DNA of 64,000 bases from Heterodera schachtii (lineage: Eukaryota > Nematoda > Chromadorea > Rhabditida > Heteroderidae), in the NCBI GenBank assembly GCA_023374025.1, contig SIJG01000055.1, forward strand, positions 682,001 to 746,000, in the 5' to 3' direction. Positions 11,690-23,054 of the stretch are shown here, piece after piece (position 1 is the first letter of the stretch; every line of letters begins with the position of its first letter). Made by a program: the position numbers and the translations under genes. Below the pieces are notes generated by a model. That model made no database searches and had not been told where the DNA came from. It worked only from the letters and a program-made list of their open reading frames with translations.

Positions 11690-12615
11690 ACGAAAAGAAA
11701 GAGACAAAATAAAGGGAAAGGAGAGAGGGAAAAGGGGAGGGAGGGAGGGGAAAAGGGAAAGGAGAGAGGGAAAAGGGGAGGGGGAAGAGGGAAAAGGGAA
11801 AGGAGAGAGGGAAACGGGGAGGGGGAAGAGGGAAAAGGGAAAGGAGAGGGGGAAACGGGGAGGGGGAAGAGGGAAAGGAGAGAGGGAAAAGGGGAGGGAG
11901 GGAGGGGAAAAGGGAAAGGAAGAGGGAAAAGGGGAGGGAGGGAGGGGAAAAGGGAAAGGGGAGAGGGAAAAGGGGAGGGGGAAGAGGGAAAAGGGAACGA
12001 GAGGGGGAAACGGGGAGGGGGAAGAGGGAAAGGAGAGAGGGAAAAGGGGAGGGAGGGAGGGGAAAAGGGAAAGGAGAGAGGGAAAAGGGGAGGGAGGGAG
12101 GGGAAAAGGGAAAGGAGAGAGGGAAAGGGGAGGGGGAAGAGGGAAAAGGGAAAGGAGAGGGGGAAACGGGGAGGGGGAAGAGGGAAAGGAGAGAGGGAAA
12201 AGGGGAGGGGGAAGAGGGAAAAGGGAAGAGGAGAGGGAAACGGGGAGGGGGGAGAGGGAAAAGGGAAGGATAGAGGGGAAAACGGGGAGTGGGAAGAGGG
12301 AAAAGGGAAAGGAGAGAGGAGAAACGGGGAGGGAGGGAGGGGGAAAAGGGAAAGGAGAGAGGGAAACGGGGAGGGGGAAGAGGGAAAAGGGAAAAGGAGA
12401 GAGGGAAAACGGGGAGTGGGAAGAGGGAAAAGGGAAAGGAGAGAGGGAAACGGGGAGTGGGAAGAGGGAAAGAGGGAAAGGAGAGAGGGAAACGGGGAGG
12501 GGGGAAGAGGGAAAAGGGAAAGGAGAGAGGGAAACGGGGAGGGGGAAGAGGGAAAAGGGAAAGGAGAGAGGGAAACGGGGAGGGGGAAGAGGGAAAAGGG
12601 AAAAAAGGCGGGGGG
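11690..12615. repeat. G-rich minisatellite (about 41-bp units)
   Basis: Tandem units built from GGGAAAAGGGAAAGGAGAGA plus GGGAAACGGGGAGGGGGAAG, about 20 copies, ending in a run of 14 or more G at about 12610. The plus strand has dense GGG blocks separated by A-rich spacers, a good candidate for G-quadruplex formation. Open frames of 350-424 codons on both strands are a consequence of the repeat, not genes. It lies in the upstream region of the minus-strand potassium channel. Confidence 0.93.
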
Positions 12616-15600
12616 GGGGGGGGGGAAAATACAATTTAAAATGCTTGGAATGCACCAATCCTCGTAAGGTGTTCTTAGTTTCTTCCCTTCACTTCTGTCA
12701 ATGACTCGCACATTCTGCTTTTACATATCTTCGTCACCACCCGTGTCCCTTCCCCCCCCCCCCTCCCTCTCCTCCTCATTACCATCCGCCCCATTCCTCC
12801 CTTTTCCCCCTCCTCCCCTCACTCCCTCCCTCTTCTCTCCCCCCCCCTCTCTTTTCCCATTTGCCCTTTTGTCCCTTTACTTTCAACTCCAACTGACTTT
12901 TGGTCTCAGAATTTGCTGTTCGTGTTCTTCTTGGTGCTGTCCTTTCAAACTTTGCAGCGACGACGAGGAGGACAATGCGGAAAAGGACGATTTGGGAGGA
13001 AAAAGCAGCGAATTGGACAGTGCGGTGCTGGTGATTAGCAATGGCTGAAGAAGTTCATTGGTAGGCAGCGGGGAGGGCGACGCGGTGGACGGAGTTACGA
13101 GCAAATGGGAGCCGAACCGGGGAAGTTGGAGCAGTTCGGGCGACGACTGAACATTAGGGGCAATTACCGTTTCCCTCCCCCATCCACCTAATGCCTCTCT
13201 TTCTTTCGTCCCTCCCCCTTCCACCCAATGCCTCTCCCGTCTCTCTTTCTTTTCTCCTCTCTTACCAAACTTCGGTTTAATGTGCCGTTGGACCCCATCG
13301 ACTGCTGCTGCTGTTGGTCACTGCTTTCCTTGTGCTTTTCACTGGTGTCTTCTCCGTCCCGCTTCTTCTCCGGCTTTTCCTCCTCCGCCGTTCGTTTCGC
13401 TTTTGGTCCATCGCTTTCTCCGGCATCTGTTTAATTTGCTCAATCGCACCACAAATGAATTAATTTTGCTTTTCCTTCCCACCGCTCACTCTTTTCTCTT
13501 TGCTTCTCTCTTTCCAACGACGAAAATCTCTCCGAGTGAAAAGTGCCAAACGCCGCGCCATTCCCCACCCTTTTCAAATTGTTATTGAGCTGCTTATTTT
13601 GATGGCAGATGTGATTTGGGGAGGAGGGCAGCGTATTTTGGGGCGACTTCGATGCCATTGAAATAAAATTGGCAGCCATTGGAAGAAAAGGACAAAACGA
13701 TTATCAGGCAGGTTAAATAAGCAAAGATGTAAGATTGAGAAGTGATAACGGACAAGAGAGGGGAGGGGAGAGGTGCGGGGGGGGGGGGAAGTGTGCCGTG
13801 CCGCGAGGGAATCAGAGACGGCACGCACTGATTGGCATGTTCAAAGCTCAGCCAAGGCCAAACATTTTGTCCAATTAATGTGAGAAATGGGGGGGGGGGG
13901 TGAGAATGGGAGAAAAGGGAAAGAGTGGACGGACCAAAAAGCGGCCGGGGATTGGCAGATGGTTGAGCAGCAGAGCAAAGGCATTCGCAAGGCCAGCGGC
14001 CAAAGCGAAGCACAGCCCAACCACAGCTATATTTCGGATCGAATTTGGAGGGGGGGGGGGGGGGCAATCGATGCAAAGCGAAGCAAAGCCAACAGACAGA
14101 CGGACGGACTGACGGAACATTGGACGGACGGACGGATTGGCTACGTGGACGGACGGACGGGAAAATGTGAGGGGCGGGGGAAATAACGGGGGGGGGGGGC
14201 GATTGGCCGATGATGCAACTAAAAATGGATGTGACGGAACGAAAATAGCACCATCACCACCAACGAGGAATTGGTGTCATTGGGCGGAGGGGAGGTAATA
14301 TAAGGAAGGTAATCTCATTAGAAGGAAGCGAACCCCGGGGGAATTGGGCGGTGGGAAGACGATTTCTGTTTGTCGCCCGGGGGGATAAATAATTGAGGCG
14401 GGGCAAAAGGGGCAAAACACCCCCCGCCCCACCCCACCCAACCCACCCAGTCACATCCATCTCTTTCTGATGGTCTTCCCCTCAAAACAACAGCTGGGAC
14501 GAAGGAAATTGGCCAAACGGACCAAATGAGGAACGAACGGCGAAGGAAAAGACAGCAATATCCCCGGAGGGGAGGGGGGGGGGATAATGCTGGGAAAGGA
14601 TGAGTGACTGGCAAAGGAAGGGGGGGGGGGGAGAATGCTTGGGTTGGTTGGGTTGGGTTGGGGGGGGTGGGACAATTTCGTTAGGAAAGGCTGAAAATGG
14701 GAGGGAAGGACATTCCGGGGAGGGGGTTCATCAGATGCATGAGGGATGAGTGGCACGGAAGAGGGCCGTTCTGAGAAGTAAGAGAATAAGCTGACAGCAG
14801 CGGGGGGGGGGGGGGGGGGGGTTGGTCCCGAGGGTGGCGCTAATTGCCTTCGCATTCGTCCCCCCCCCCCCCCCTCCTTGGAGTCAAGTCGATTTTGGAC
14901 AGCACAGCCGATCTCACCCATGAACGATACTCGAGAGACAAGTGAAAGCGAAATAAAATGCTGTGCCGAAAATGGGCAAGAAATGGCCGAGGGATGAGAG
15001 AATGGCACGGGAAGGGATGGAAGGATGGAGTGGACGGCACAAATGCCAAATGGGCAGCAAAAGCCGCAAGGAAATTGAAAAAGGGCAAACGAAGGGATTA
15101 GCAGCAAAATTATTCATTCGCGTTGGAAGTGAATGCTTTTGACTAATGAAAATGCCATTTCATTTCTTGACATATGAAAAATGCGTAATTAAACACAATT
15201 CAAAAGTATAAAATGTGGTAATTAATTTGTTCAAATTGTTTTTTTTCGAATTCGGAGGCCAAACATCGGACCATGAGACAATGGCACCGGCACTTTCATT
15301 CTCTTTAAAATGGTCGTCTTATGGCCATTTTCTACTCCATTTCCTCTTTGGCCATAAAAAAGTTCACTTTTGTCTTTTCACCTTTCATTCGTCTGACTTT
15401 TTCCCCAATTTCCGATTAATTTTTAAAATGAAAGTGCCGAAAGAATGTCTTTTCTCGACGAGAAAAATATTGGCGGGAATGGCCATTTGAATATTCTCGA
15501 AAGATTTGAATGGATTTCATGGGAAGCAAAAATAATTCTAAAGGGGGGAAGGTGGGTCGGGGCTTAACAATTGTTGGCAAATTGGCCTGTGAACTAAAAT

Positions 15601-16625
15601 GAAGGATTTGTTCGAATGCTTTGCCAATATTTTGGACAAAGCTTTTGGGGACGGACGGACTCGGCACAATTCGCTGTTGCCAAGGAAAACGAAACGATTC
15701 CCCGCCCATAAATTGCATTTCCCCCGGTGCTTTTGCTCATTTCGAATCGTTTCGCTGAACATTGGTCTTTGTTCTGTCCACTGTTTGTTTTTTTGCATTT
15801 TCTTCTTGGCTTCTTCTTCAGTTAGTTGGGAAATTAAAATAGTCAACATAATTATGTAAAAGCTTATTAAAGGAAACGCCCCCCGAGGGAACGGCGGGGA
15901 TTACCCAAAGAATCCCCGGCAAGGCATTCATTCATTATTCATTTGCCCCATGCGGCGGCGGCGGCACCACCGCCGCCTTATTTTGGCAGCGTTTGCCCCG
16001 CGTCAGCCATTTGCCTGTCGGCTTTTCTCATGCTAACGGTGACGAAAACACTCAAATTGCCGAAAGCGAGTTAAAGTGAATAAAAAAAGAATAATAGTCT
16101 GTGAAACTGCAGGGGTCACCAATTGTAAGCACTGATTGGCTTTAATTGCCAAATTCCCCCCCCCCCCCGGGGGAAAGTCCAATCGGTCGGTCGGTCGATC
16201 GTCGCCAATTCACAGGATTAAAAAATGTACATAAAATTAAATAAAAGGACAGCAGACACCGGGAATTCATTGTCAGTTTGGGTTAGCGTTGTGTTCAAAT
16301 GCTCCGCTTCGTCCGATTGCTAATTATAATTAATTAGCCGTGCCCTTCTGTCACGCCAATTAGTCTCAGCCCGGCGCTCAAACATTGGGACGAATGGCCA
16401 AAACGACTAACATTGCGGAATTGGCCACAACAGAACAATTGCGGGGCACTTAAAAGCAAATAAAAATGATATTTTGGCATTTCATTGTTTCAATGATTTA
16501 CTTCGTCGTCAAATTTGGCATTCCGTTGCTAATCGCATCATTTGAAAACAATTTGGTGAACATTCCCACATAGCAAGGCGCACTCAATTCCGATCCGAGC
16601 CTGAAATGAAATGACTGCACTTTGT
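12616..16625. other. 4-kb gene-poor stretch with homopolymer runs
   Basis: No exon of a known family was recognised. It contains many G or C runs (12752-12763, 13778-13788, 14051-14064, 14802-14821, 14861-14874), an (ACGG)n block at 14096-14165 and a GC-rich dyad at 15950-15978 (GCGGCGGCGGCGG facing CCGCCGCC). A plus-strand acidic frame ending at 13047 (DDEEDNAEKDD) has an AG just upstream, but no partner exon was found. The region just right of 12.7 kb would include regulatory sequence of the potassium channel; the right end holds the 3' flank of the transporter. Confidence 0.5.
14096..14165. repeat. (ACGG)n short tandem repeat
   Basis: Imperfect GACGGACGG repeats, about 70 bp. Confidence 0.8.
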
Positions 16626-18959
16626 TTAGTTTTTTGGCTTCTTCTCCCAACTGTCACCGTACATGGCATTCATTGCCGATACAGTAGCCGCAAGGCTACC
16701 AACCAATGCAAAAAGAAGGATGGCACAGTTGAGCAGAAGTCTCCGTCGGGGAGAGAAGTGCCACACTCTTTCAGGGGGAGGTGAGAAAATGAATGTCCGT
16801 CCGTCGATGACTCACTCCGCCAAAGTGAGCGGCTTTTCGTCGGGGCCGGCAACAGAAGCGTTGTGTTTGGCATGAGAAGCGCGAAGGAGCAAATTGAACA
16901 CAGTGGGAAACACGAGGGTCATCATCTGCTAATGGCGGATTAATAGCACGTTGCCGCCGTCCCATTGTCCATCTTTTAACTGACAGTGATCGTCGACCCT
17001 CCGACGAGGTCGAGCAGTACACCGAAATTAGGCATTGTTTCGGCCACCGCAACCACCGCCAGCATCATCCCACTACGGCATAATATTCGCCGAAATCCGA
17101 ACTCTGTGGACAATTGAAATTGTTTCGTCTTCATTTTGTGGCAACACCTTGCGGCACATTTAACAGTTCTTCCAGCTCCTGGTTGAGCGGGTTGAACACA
17201 ATGGTAAGTGCCAAGACCACGTGGAGGGTGATCAGAATGTTGACGGCTTGCTGCAGGATTAAGTCTTGCAGGGAGGGGATGATCGAGTCGAGCAGACTGT
17301 CCCCGTAGGCGAGATAGCCTTGGCAAAATGGCACTTCCGTTTGGCATTTGGATAGAATTATAGTAAAATAACGAAACCGAGTAAAGAGACCGGCAAATAC
17401 ATACAAAAGATGACTAAATGGGAAACTAAGCATAAAGTGGGCCAAGCAAAGGGCCAACTGAGGTAAGCGCAGAACACGGAACGCCGGAAGCGGTACGGCT
17501 TGCGCATGTCGTGCTGAATGGTCGGAAAGGCGCCGTGGCCGCCGTAAGCGAACATCACAGTGCCAAAACTCATGAAGAACCTTCAGGGCAAGACGGAATG
17601 AAAGTGCCAAATTAAGCTGGGCTGATTAAGCACTTGGAAGCAGTGACGGGAGGGTAACGAGCAGCGGAAGCACAGACGGAGAAATCGGAAGCAGTGGCGA
17701 AGAGAATGATGCTGACAAATGAGAGAAGGGGCAATTAATGAGGAAATGGGAAAAGGGAGGCAAAGAAAGGGCCAAAGGAATCATTAAAATCATATAATTA
17801 ATGCTTCAATGTCCTCCAATCGCCCTCTAAGAGATGGACGCGACCGCTTATGGCGGCATCGGTATCGGCTGGCAATAAATTCAGCCTATTTTTTCAACTA
17901 TTCCGACGCTTGAACTGTGTGTCGCGTTTTCTTTTTTGTGTTTCGTTTCCGCGTCATTTTTCGGTCCGCGTCCCCCCCCCCCCGCGTCCCCCTTCCCCCC
18001 GCTCCCCTCCCCCTCCCCCCCGCCGCTTCACCTCACTGCCACCGTCGTGGTTACCATCGCTCCGATCACTGCCCACCAAAAATCTTTTGGCGATTTGAGC
18101 ATAGTGAAGGGCAACATCAGAGCAGCGACCAGCAAAAGAAGCTGGCAGAAGCTGAAGTGAACACCGGCATAAGCACGGAGAAAGTTTTCAATGTTTTTGG
18201 CAGCCAACAAAAGAAAAACGACGGCGGTGCCGAATTGAGTGACATTTAAACAAACGGAGACAAAAGTCCTAAGGGGAGGAATTAGGACTAATAAGGGGGG
18301 GGGGGGGGGGGGGGGGCAATACGAACATAAATTTGGGGCCAACAGCGCGGAGACCTAAAAACGAGGCATTGCAACAGCATTTTGGCTTTTTTATAAAATT
18401 TCCGGAAAACGAACCCATCGCGGGGTACGGTTTCCGACAATGGCTTCTGTATTCGGGCCACCTCTGCTGGAGAATCTGAAGTGACCATGGGTGTCGTGAC
18501 GTGTGAGTTTCACTCGTCAAACCGTCCAATTTTCGGCCAATTGTTCGCCGGTGAGCGCGCAAAGCAAAGCGCCGAGCGAAATGACCAAAACACCGCCGGA
18601 GAGACCAGCGGAAACCATGGCCATTGGCATCGCTTGAAGCAATTAACGGTCGGCGGGGGGACATTTGGCCAAATGCCAAAGCAAAGAAAACTTACCGATG
18701 AGACCGCCCCCGGCAGTTTCCCCTGAAACATTCGGTCACTTTTGGCCGGCACAGAAAAGACCAACCGACAATGAACAGACAGGTGACCAACCATCCCATG
18801 CCCTCAATGTTTCGGTACTTTCGCCCACACTCCGCCGTCTGCACAGTGGCGGCCGAATTGCTGACGAGCGAATAGCCCTCCTGACTAAGGGACAGACAGA
18901 CAATGACTACGGTAGCCGAGGGATACGGTAGCTTACTTTTTGTCACTTTTGTCGAGCAT
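16626..18959 (-). CDS. AAAP-family (Aa_trans, SLC32/36-like) amino-acid transporter
   Basis: Multi-pass proton-coupled amino-acid transporter. Exons splice in consistent phase (minus strand): ATG 18959 (MLDKSDK), an exon with ECGRKYRNIEGMGWLV, TM1 with AGGGLIG (18.7 kb), SAGLSGGVLVISLGALLCAL (18.6 kb), ILQQRWPEYRSHCRKPYP (18.45 kb), TFVSVCLNVTQFGTAVVFLL (18.2 kb), IILFATASDF plus ARYPP (17.7 kb), SFGTVMFAYGGHGAFPTIQH (17.57 kb), GYLAYGDSLLDSIIPSLQD (17.3 kb), FGVLLDLVGGSTIT (17.0 kb), MMTLVFPTVFNLLLRA (16.9 kb), and a last TM ending MYGDSWEKKPKN. The GGHxAFPT and YGDSLxxSIIPS motifs are hallmarks of the family and the HCRxPYP segment resembles nematode members. Substrate cannot be inferred. 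The start rests on a good donor after DKSDK and is moderately sure. Confidence 0.9.
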
Positions 18960-20937
18960 TTCTTCTGCTGGCAGACAATGAACAGCGGGGAATTGGGAAT
19001 GGTCTCAAAAATTAAAGGAGACGAAAATGAAAAGAAAATGAAAAACGAAATGACCGTTTTTTGGGGGGAAATCAAATTAAAATTTGAGGGGAAAATGGGA
19101 GGAGAATAAAAAGTTAAAGTTCAAACGGACGGATTATCATCACGAGAGGAAGTAATTCCGTCAAATAAATTAGTCGGGCAAAAATTAAATCCTTTTTTTT
19201 TTTTAATTTTTTGGCTGAACGGCCGAATAATTTGTTTTATTTAATCCAATGAAAAATTCGTGTTTTTTTTTGTCTGTAGTCGCTTTTGATGGCACTTTCG
19301 TGCCGAAAATCGGTCCCTCCGTCCGTTTGCTTCGGATTTCGTTCTCTTTGGCATGGAAAACAAATGAAAATGCAACAGAAATAGTTTTTCATTCCTAAGG
19401 ACATGAATTGTTCGCACTTTTCACCCCGCCTTCGCCCAAAAGGGAGTTGATCAAATTGGGAGAGCGAAATGATCGATGGGAGGGGGGGGGGGGGGGGGGA
19501 AGAGAGGGGCGATTCCCCCCCCCCCCCGGGGGGGACCGATCCCCGCGCCTCCCCCCCCCCCCCGCCCGACCAAAAGATCACCGAGACATTCACTCTCTGC
19601 CGAAAGACCATCCATCGGCGGGACCCTTCCTCCGTACAAATCACTCCCCCCCCCCCCCTTCGATACCTTTCCGATCGTTCGCTTTCCTATCAATGCCTTC
19701 CCCCCCCCCCCCCCCCTCTTTTAGCCACATGGAGTTTGAAGATTAATGAACGTTACGACAACGGATGGATTTTGTTGTTCAGCACCCGCCCCTCCCCCGA
19801 TGGAATAAATACATCATAATAAATCACCGCCGTCTGTCAATTGCGATCAATGGCCACCACCACCAATTCATTACCTAATAAAACAGCGTTCATCGCCAGC
19901 ACAGGTCAAAAAATGAAATTTATTAATTTGCTTTTGCCTATTGACAATTGAAAATGAGGGAGAAAAAAGGGGTGACGGGAAAATAACAAAATAATAACAC
20001 CAAAGGGACGTGTTTTTCACAAAATTTACATGTGACAAATGGCGAACAATGCACAATTATGAATGAATGAGTAGGGAATGAAGATCGAATGCGGGTTGGT
20101 CTGTGCTGATAAGCCCTTTTGTACTTTCGGTCTGAATTTTATTGGTAAAGATAAAAAGACCGATTCCGCGTTTTTTTCACGAGAAAATCGATTCGATCTC
20201 TTAAATACATCGTTTATTGTTAGTGTAATTGGTGAGTGAACACAAGGTCGTAGCAAAAAGTCATTTTAGGGGTAGGGGGGCAAGAAAATTCCTAAAATTT
20301 TAACGGATTTGTTTAAACTCCACAATGGCTAGGCTAAGGGGGGGGGGGGGAATTTCCCCCCCCCCCCATTGGCCTGGCATTCACTCATTATGTACAAAAT
20401 CACAGTCCGTTTCTCCCAAAGTCCGACTTTATTTCTGACGTTTTGGAGTGTCCGTTCCAAATATTCCGAGCGGCGGACGAATTCTGCGAAGGCGCAGCGG
20501 CCACAGATTGAGCACCAACAGAAGAGGCATTCTGCGGAAGAAGGTCAGAGGACGAAGACGAAGCAATGCGCGACTAAAGACAGAATTTGAATAATGACAA
20601 GCGAAAAAAGAGCGAATTAGGAAAAGGCAATTGAAACGGAAAACAAACGGTTAAATGTGAACGAATGAAATATCAACCATTTCTGTTATATTTTGACATT
20701 GGGAAATTGAAATCTGAAATTCTTTATGATTTTCAAGTAAAAAAGGCAGCATTTTTTTTGAAATGCATTAAAAAGCAATAATAAGTGCTCTAATTTTCAA
20801 TTTTAGTTTATTTAGTTTGACTATATATTTTTAAGTTTTAAAATTCTCATTTTGTTCGCTTATTGTTAGGTCAAATTTTCCGGCCCCTTTCTTAATTCAC
20901 TGTCCAAGAGTTGGAATTTGGTAATTTCAAAGTGTTC
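18960..20937. other. Intergenic stretch upstream of the transporter
   Basis: No supported exon. It contains very long C and G runs in close alternation (19481-19499, 19517-19533, 19549-19563, 19646-19656, 19701-19716, 20339-20351 and 20357-20367) and is AT-rich from 20640 to 20870. Inverted G-run/C-run pairs (for example 20339-20367) could form snap-back structures. Confidence 0.5.
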
Positions 20938-22738
20938 CTATTTCCCACCCTTCTCCAAATCCCTCCCCCTTTTCTTCACCTGCTGCTGATTTGAGTATTT
21001 ATGTGCGTTTGCCACCCTTTGCTGTCGGTCGCGCATTTGTTGGACGAGGGAAGGCAAATTCGATTCGATTTCACTCGGCGCGTATTGCCTTAGGATTTGA
21101 TTTTCGCCCTCCAAAAGTGAAACCTGCGAAAACAAAGGATAAATTCGAAATGAATCAACAATAAAAAATAAAACTTTGTCCTCCAATTCGACGATGGTCG
21201 ACCGCAAAAGTTTCATTTCTTTGCGCACAGCCAAAGTCAACTGAGTCTTCACCAGGTCCTGTAATTTCCTTAGTTTCGTGGCATATTGCTGAGTTTTGAT
21301 TGCTCAATGTAAAAATGGGACCAAAGCTTGTTCAATTTTGTTGTCAATTGGAGACGGATAAGCGATGGACGACGAACCAATTGCACTTGAGGAAGAATCA
21401 AGGACAGAACTTCTGGAACCGAAATCAAAATTGGGAAGTCTCTGATAATTATTTCGTTTAATACCGTTGCGTCAAATAATCCGAGTCCAAAGCAATTGGC
21501 ACAACCGAATGGGACGGTGAAATGTCAAAGTTTGACATGGCTGAACTGGCAGGAAAGTTGGACTTCGGCACCCGCTGTTGGTGAAAAAAGGAATTAAAAT
21601 ATAAAAAGGAATAAACAATAATTTTACAAAAAATCAAATTTAAAAATTTAATTGCCTGTTCAAAGCGACCGACGTGTTGCTGAGGGACGACGGCGGAAAT
21701 TGAGGCATTTTGCTGTTGGTTCGTTTGAAGGACAACCGCGGGGAATTGGGCTGACAATGGCAACGCAATGAAATTCGCGCATTATATGACAAAGAATGCT
21801 TCCTACGGTTTCCCTTTTCCCCCCCTTTTGCTCACCGTTCTGTCGCATCGTTTGCTGCTGATGGCATGGCTCGCCATAATCTCGCCCGTCAGCGCCAATG
21901 GTCAAAGTGAGTCCAACAGAATGGGCAGAATCGATGCTGAAGTGAAGAAATTTCAAAAAAGGGTAATCAGTGCCAAATAAACGAAAAACGCGAGGTTTCT
22001 GATTTAAAAATTAGCCGAGTTAAATCTCAAACCGGGACACCGGCCTAACCCAATCCCAAATTAATAAGGACCAGAAACACTTGGGACAGAGCCGGGGTTA
22101 AAAATAAATGACTTTCGACTGACCTCTCCGAATGTTTGAAATTCTCTAATGTTCCTTTGTTATCATTTCGCGCGCGTTTGATGAGCTGAAAATAATTCAA
22201 TATTAAAAAGCAATAAAAATGCCGAAAATACTCCGTTTGATAAATAATATTTTTGATTTTCGCGCTATTCCTCGTCCGTTCCTCAATTTTTCCTAACTTT
22301 GTTCGCCGCATTTTTACTGGGGACAGCGGCAAGCACAGACGGTGACACGTTCTGTAACGCATGCGCGAGGATTTCGTCCGTGGATTCCATCGTGTCCACC
22401 GCACGTCGTTTGATCGCTGTGATTATCCGCTGTGACTCCACGCGAGCAGCGCTGGAGGGGCACACGTGTTCGCCGACCACTCTCAGAACATTGCCGTTCA
22501 AATCGGTGTGCAAGCGACCTTCAGAGGAAAAGCACACAATTTAAGCATTTTCATATGCCACAACCGCCCTTTGAAAGCATTGACTCAATTAAACATTTCC
22601 TTCTCAACAAATACCTTTGCATCTCACGTCACGCGCGTTGGAAAACTCACAACGCCAAAATTTTACATCGCAAGAAGCGCTCATTTTATCGTATACGTAC
22701 AGCACCCCCTCGTGGTGTAATTTTGTTTTTGACCGCAT
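20938..22738 (-). CDS. FLYWCH zinc-finger / TSC22-domain protein (predicted fusion)
   Basis: Nine exons on the minus strand splice in perfectly consistent phase: 22738-22615, 22518-22298, 22185-22124, 21936-21836, 21750-21656, 21574-21465, 21439-21322, 21258-21175, 21123-20938, giving 366 residues. The N-terminal FLYWCH-type finger (residues about 9-75) shows LYVYDK, FWRCEF, RCKGRLHTDLNG and GEHVC, with the Cys/His ligands in place. A Gln/Ser-rich linker follows. The C-terminal TSC22 box is IDNKIEQALDLVKTQLTLAV then VSLLEGENQILRQYAPSE, a leucine zipper preceded by the conserved basic-amphipathic TSC box. TSC22 proteins dimerise through this zipper and act in transcription or WNK/volume signalling; FLYWCH fingers bind DNA. 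The intron at 21655 uses a GC donor. Two adjacent genes with separate transcripts are the alternative. Confidence 0.82.
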
Positions 22739-23054
22739 AGTTTCGATATTGCTTTGTTCCATTGATGGTGTTACAGTTAAGCCTGATAATTGATAACAAA
22801 GTTATAAAAGGATGAAATGCAAAAAAAAAATATCTTTTGCAATTTAATAAATACAAGCATCCTGCCGAATCCCGTACAAAACAAAATCTGCAGAATCACC
22901 GGTTGCGAGATTGGGATTAAAAACCTTTGCCGGCACGACGGGGATCCGTTCCCGCACTTGTCTCTATTCGCGATCATTTAATTTTTGTTTGGCATTTTGT
23001 TTATTTTCCAAAAGCCTCTCAGACTTTTTTTAATTTACAGCCTCTTTTTTACAC

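Noticed and set aside
11437..12711. Open frames of 351-424 codons on both strands
   Set aside because: Product of the G-rich minisatellite; Pro/Phe/Ser-rich on one strand and Gly/Lys/Glu/Arg-rich on the other, which is composition, not coding.
19237..19819. Several Gly/Pro-rich frames on both strands
   Set aside because: Driven by alternating G and C homopolymers; no start context, splice pattern or motif.
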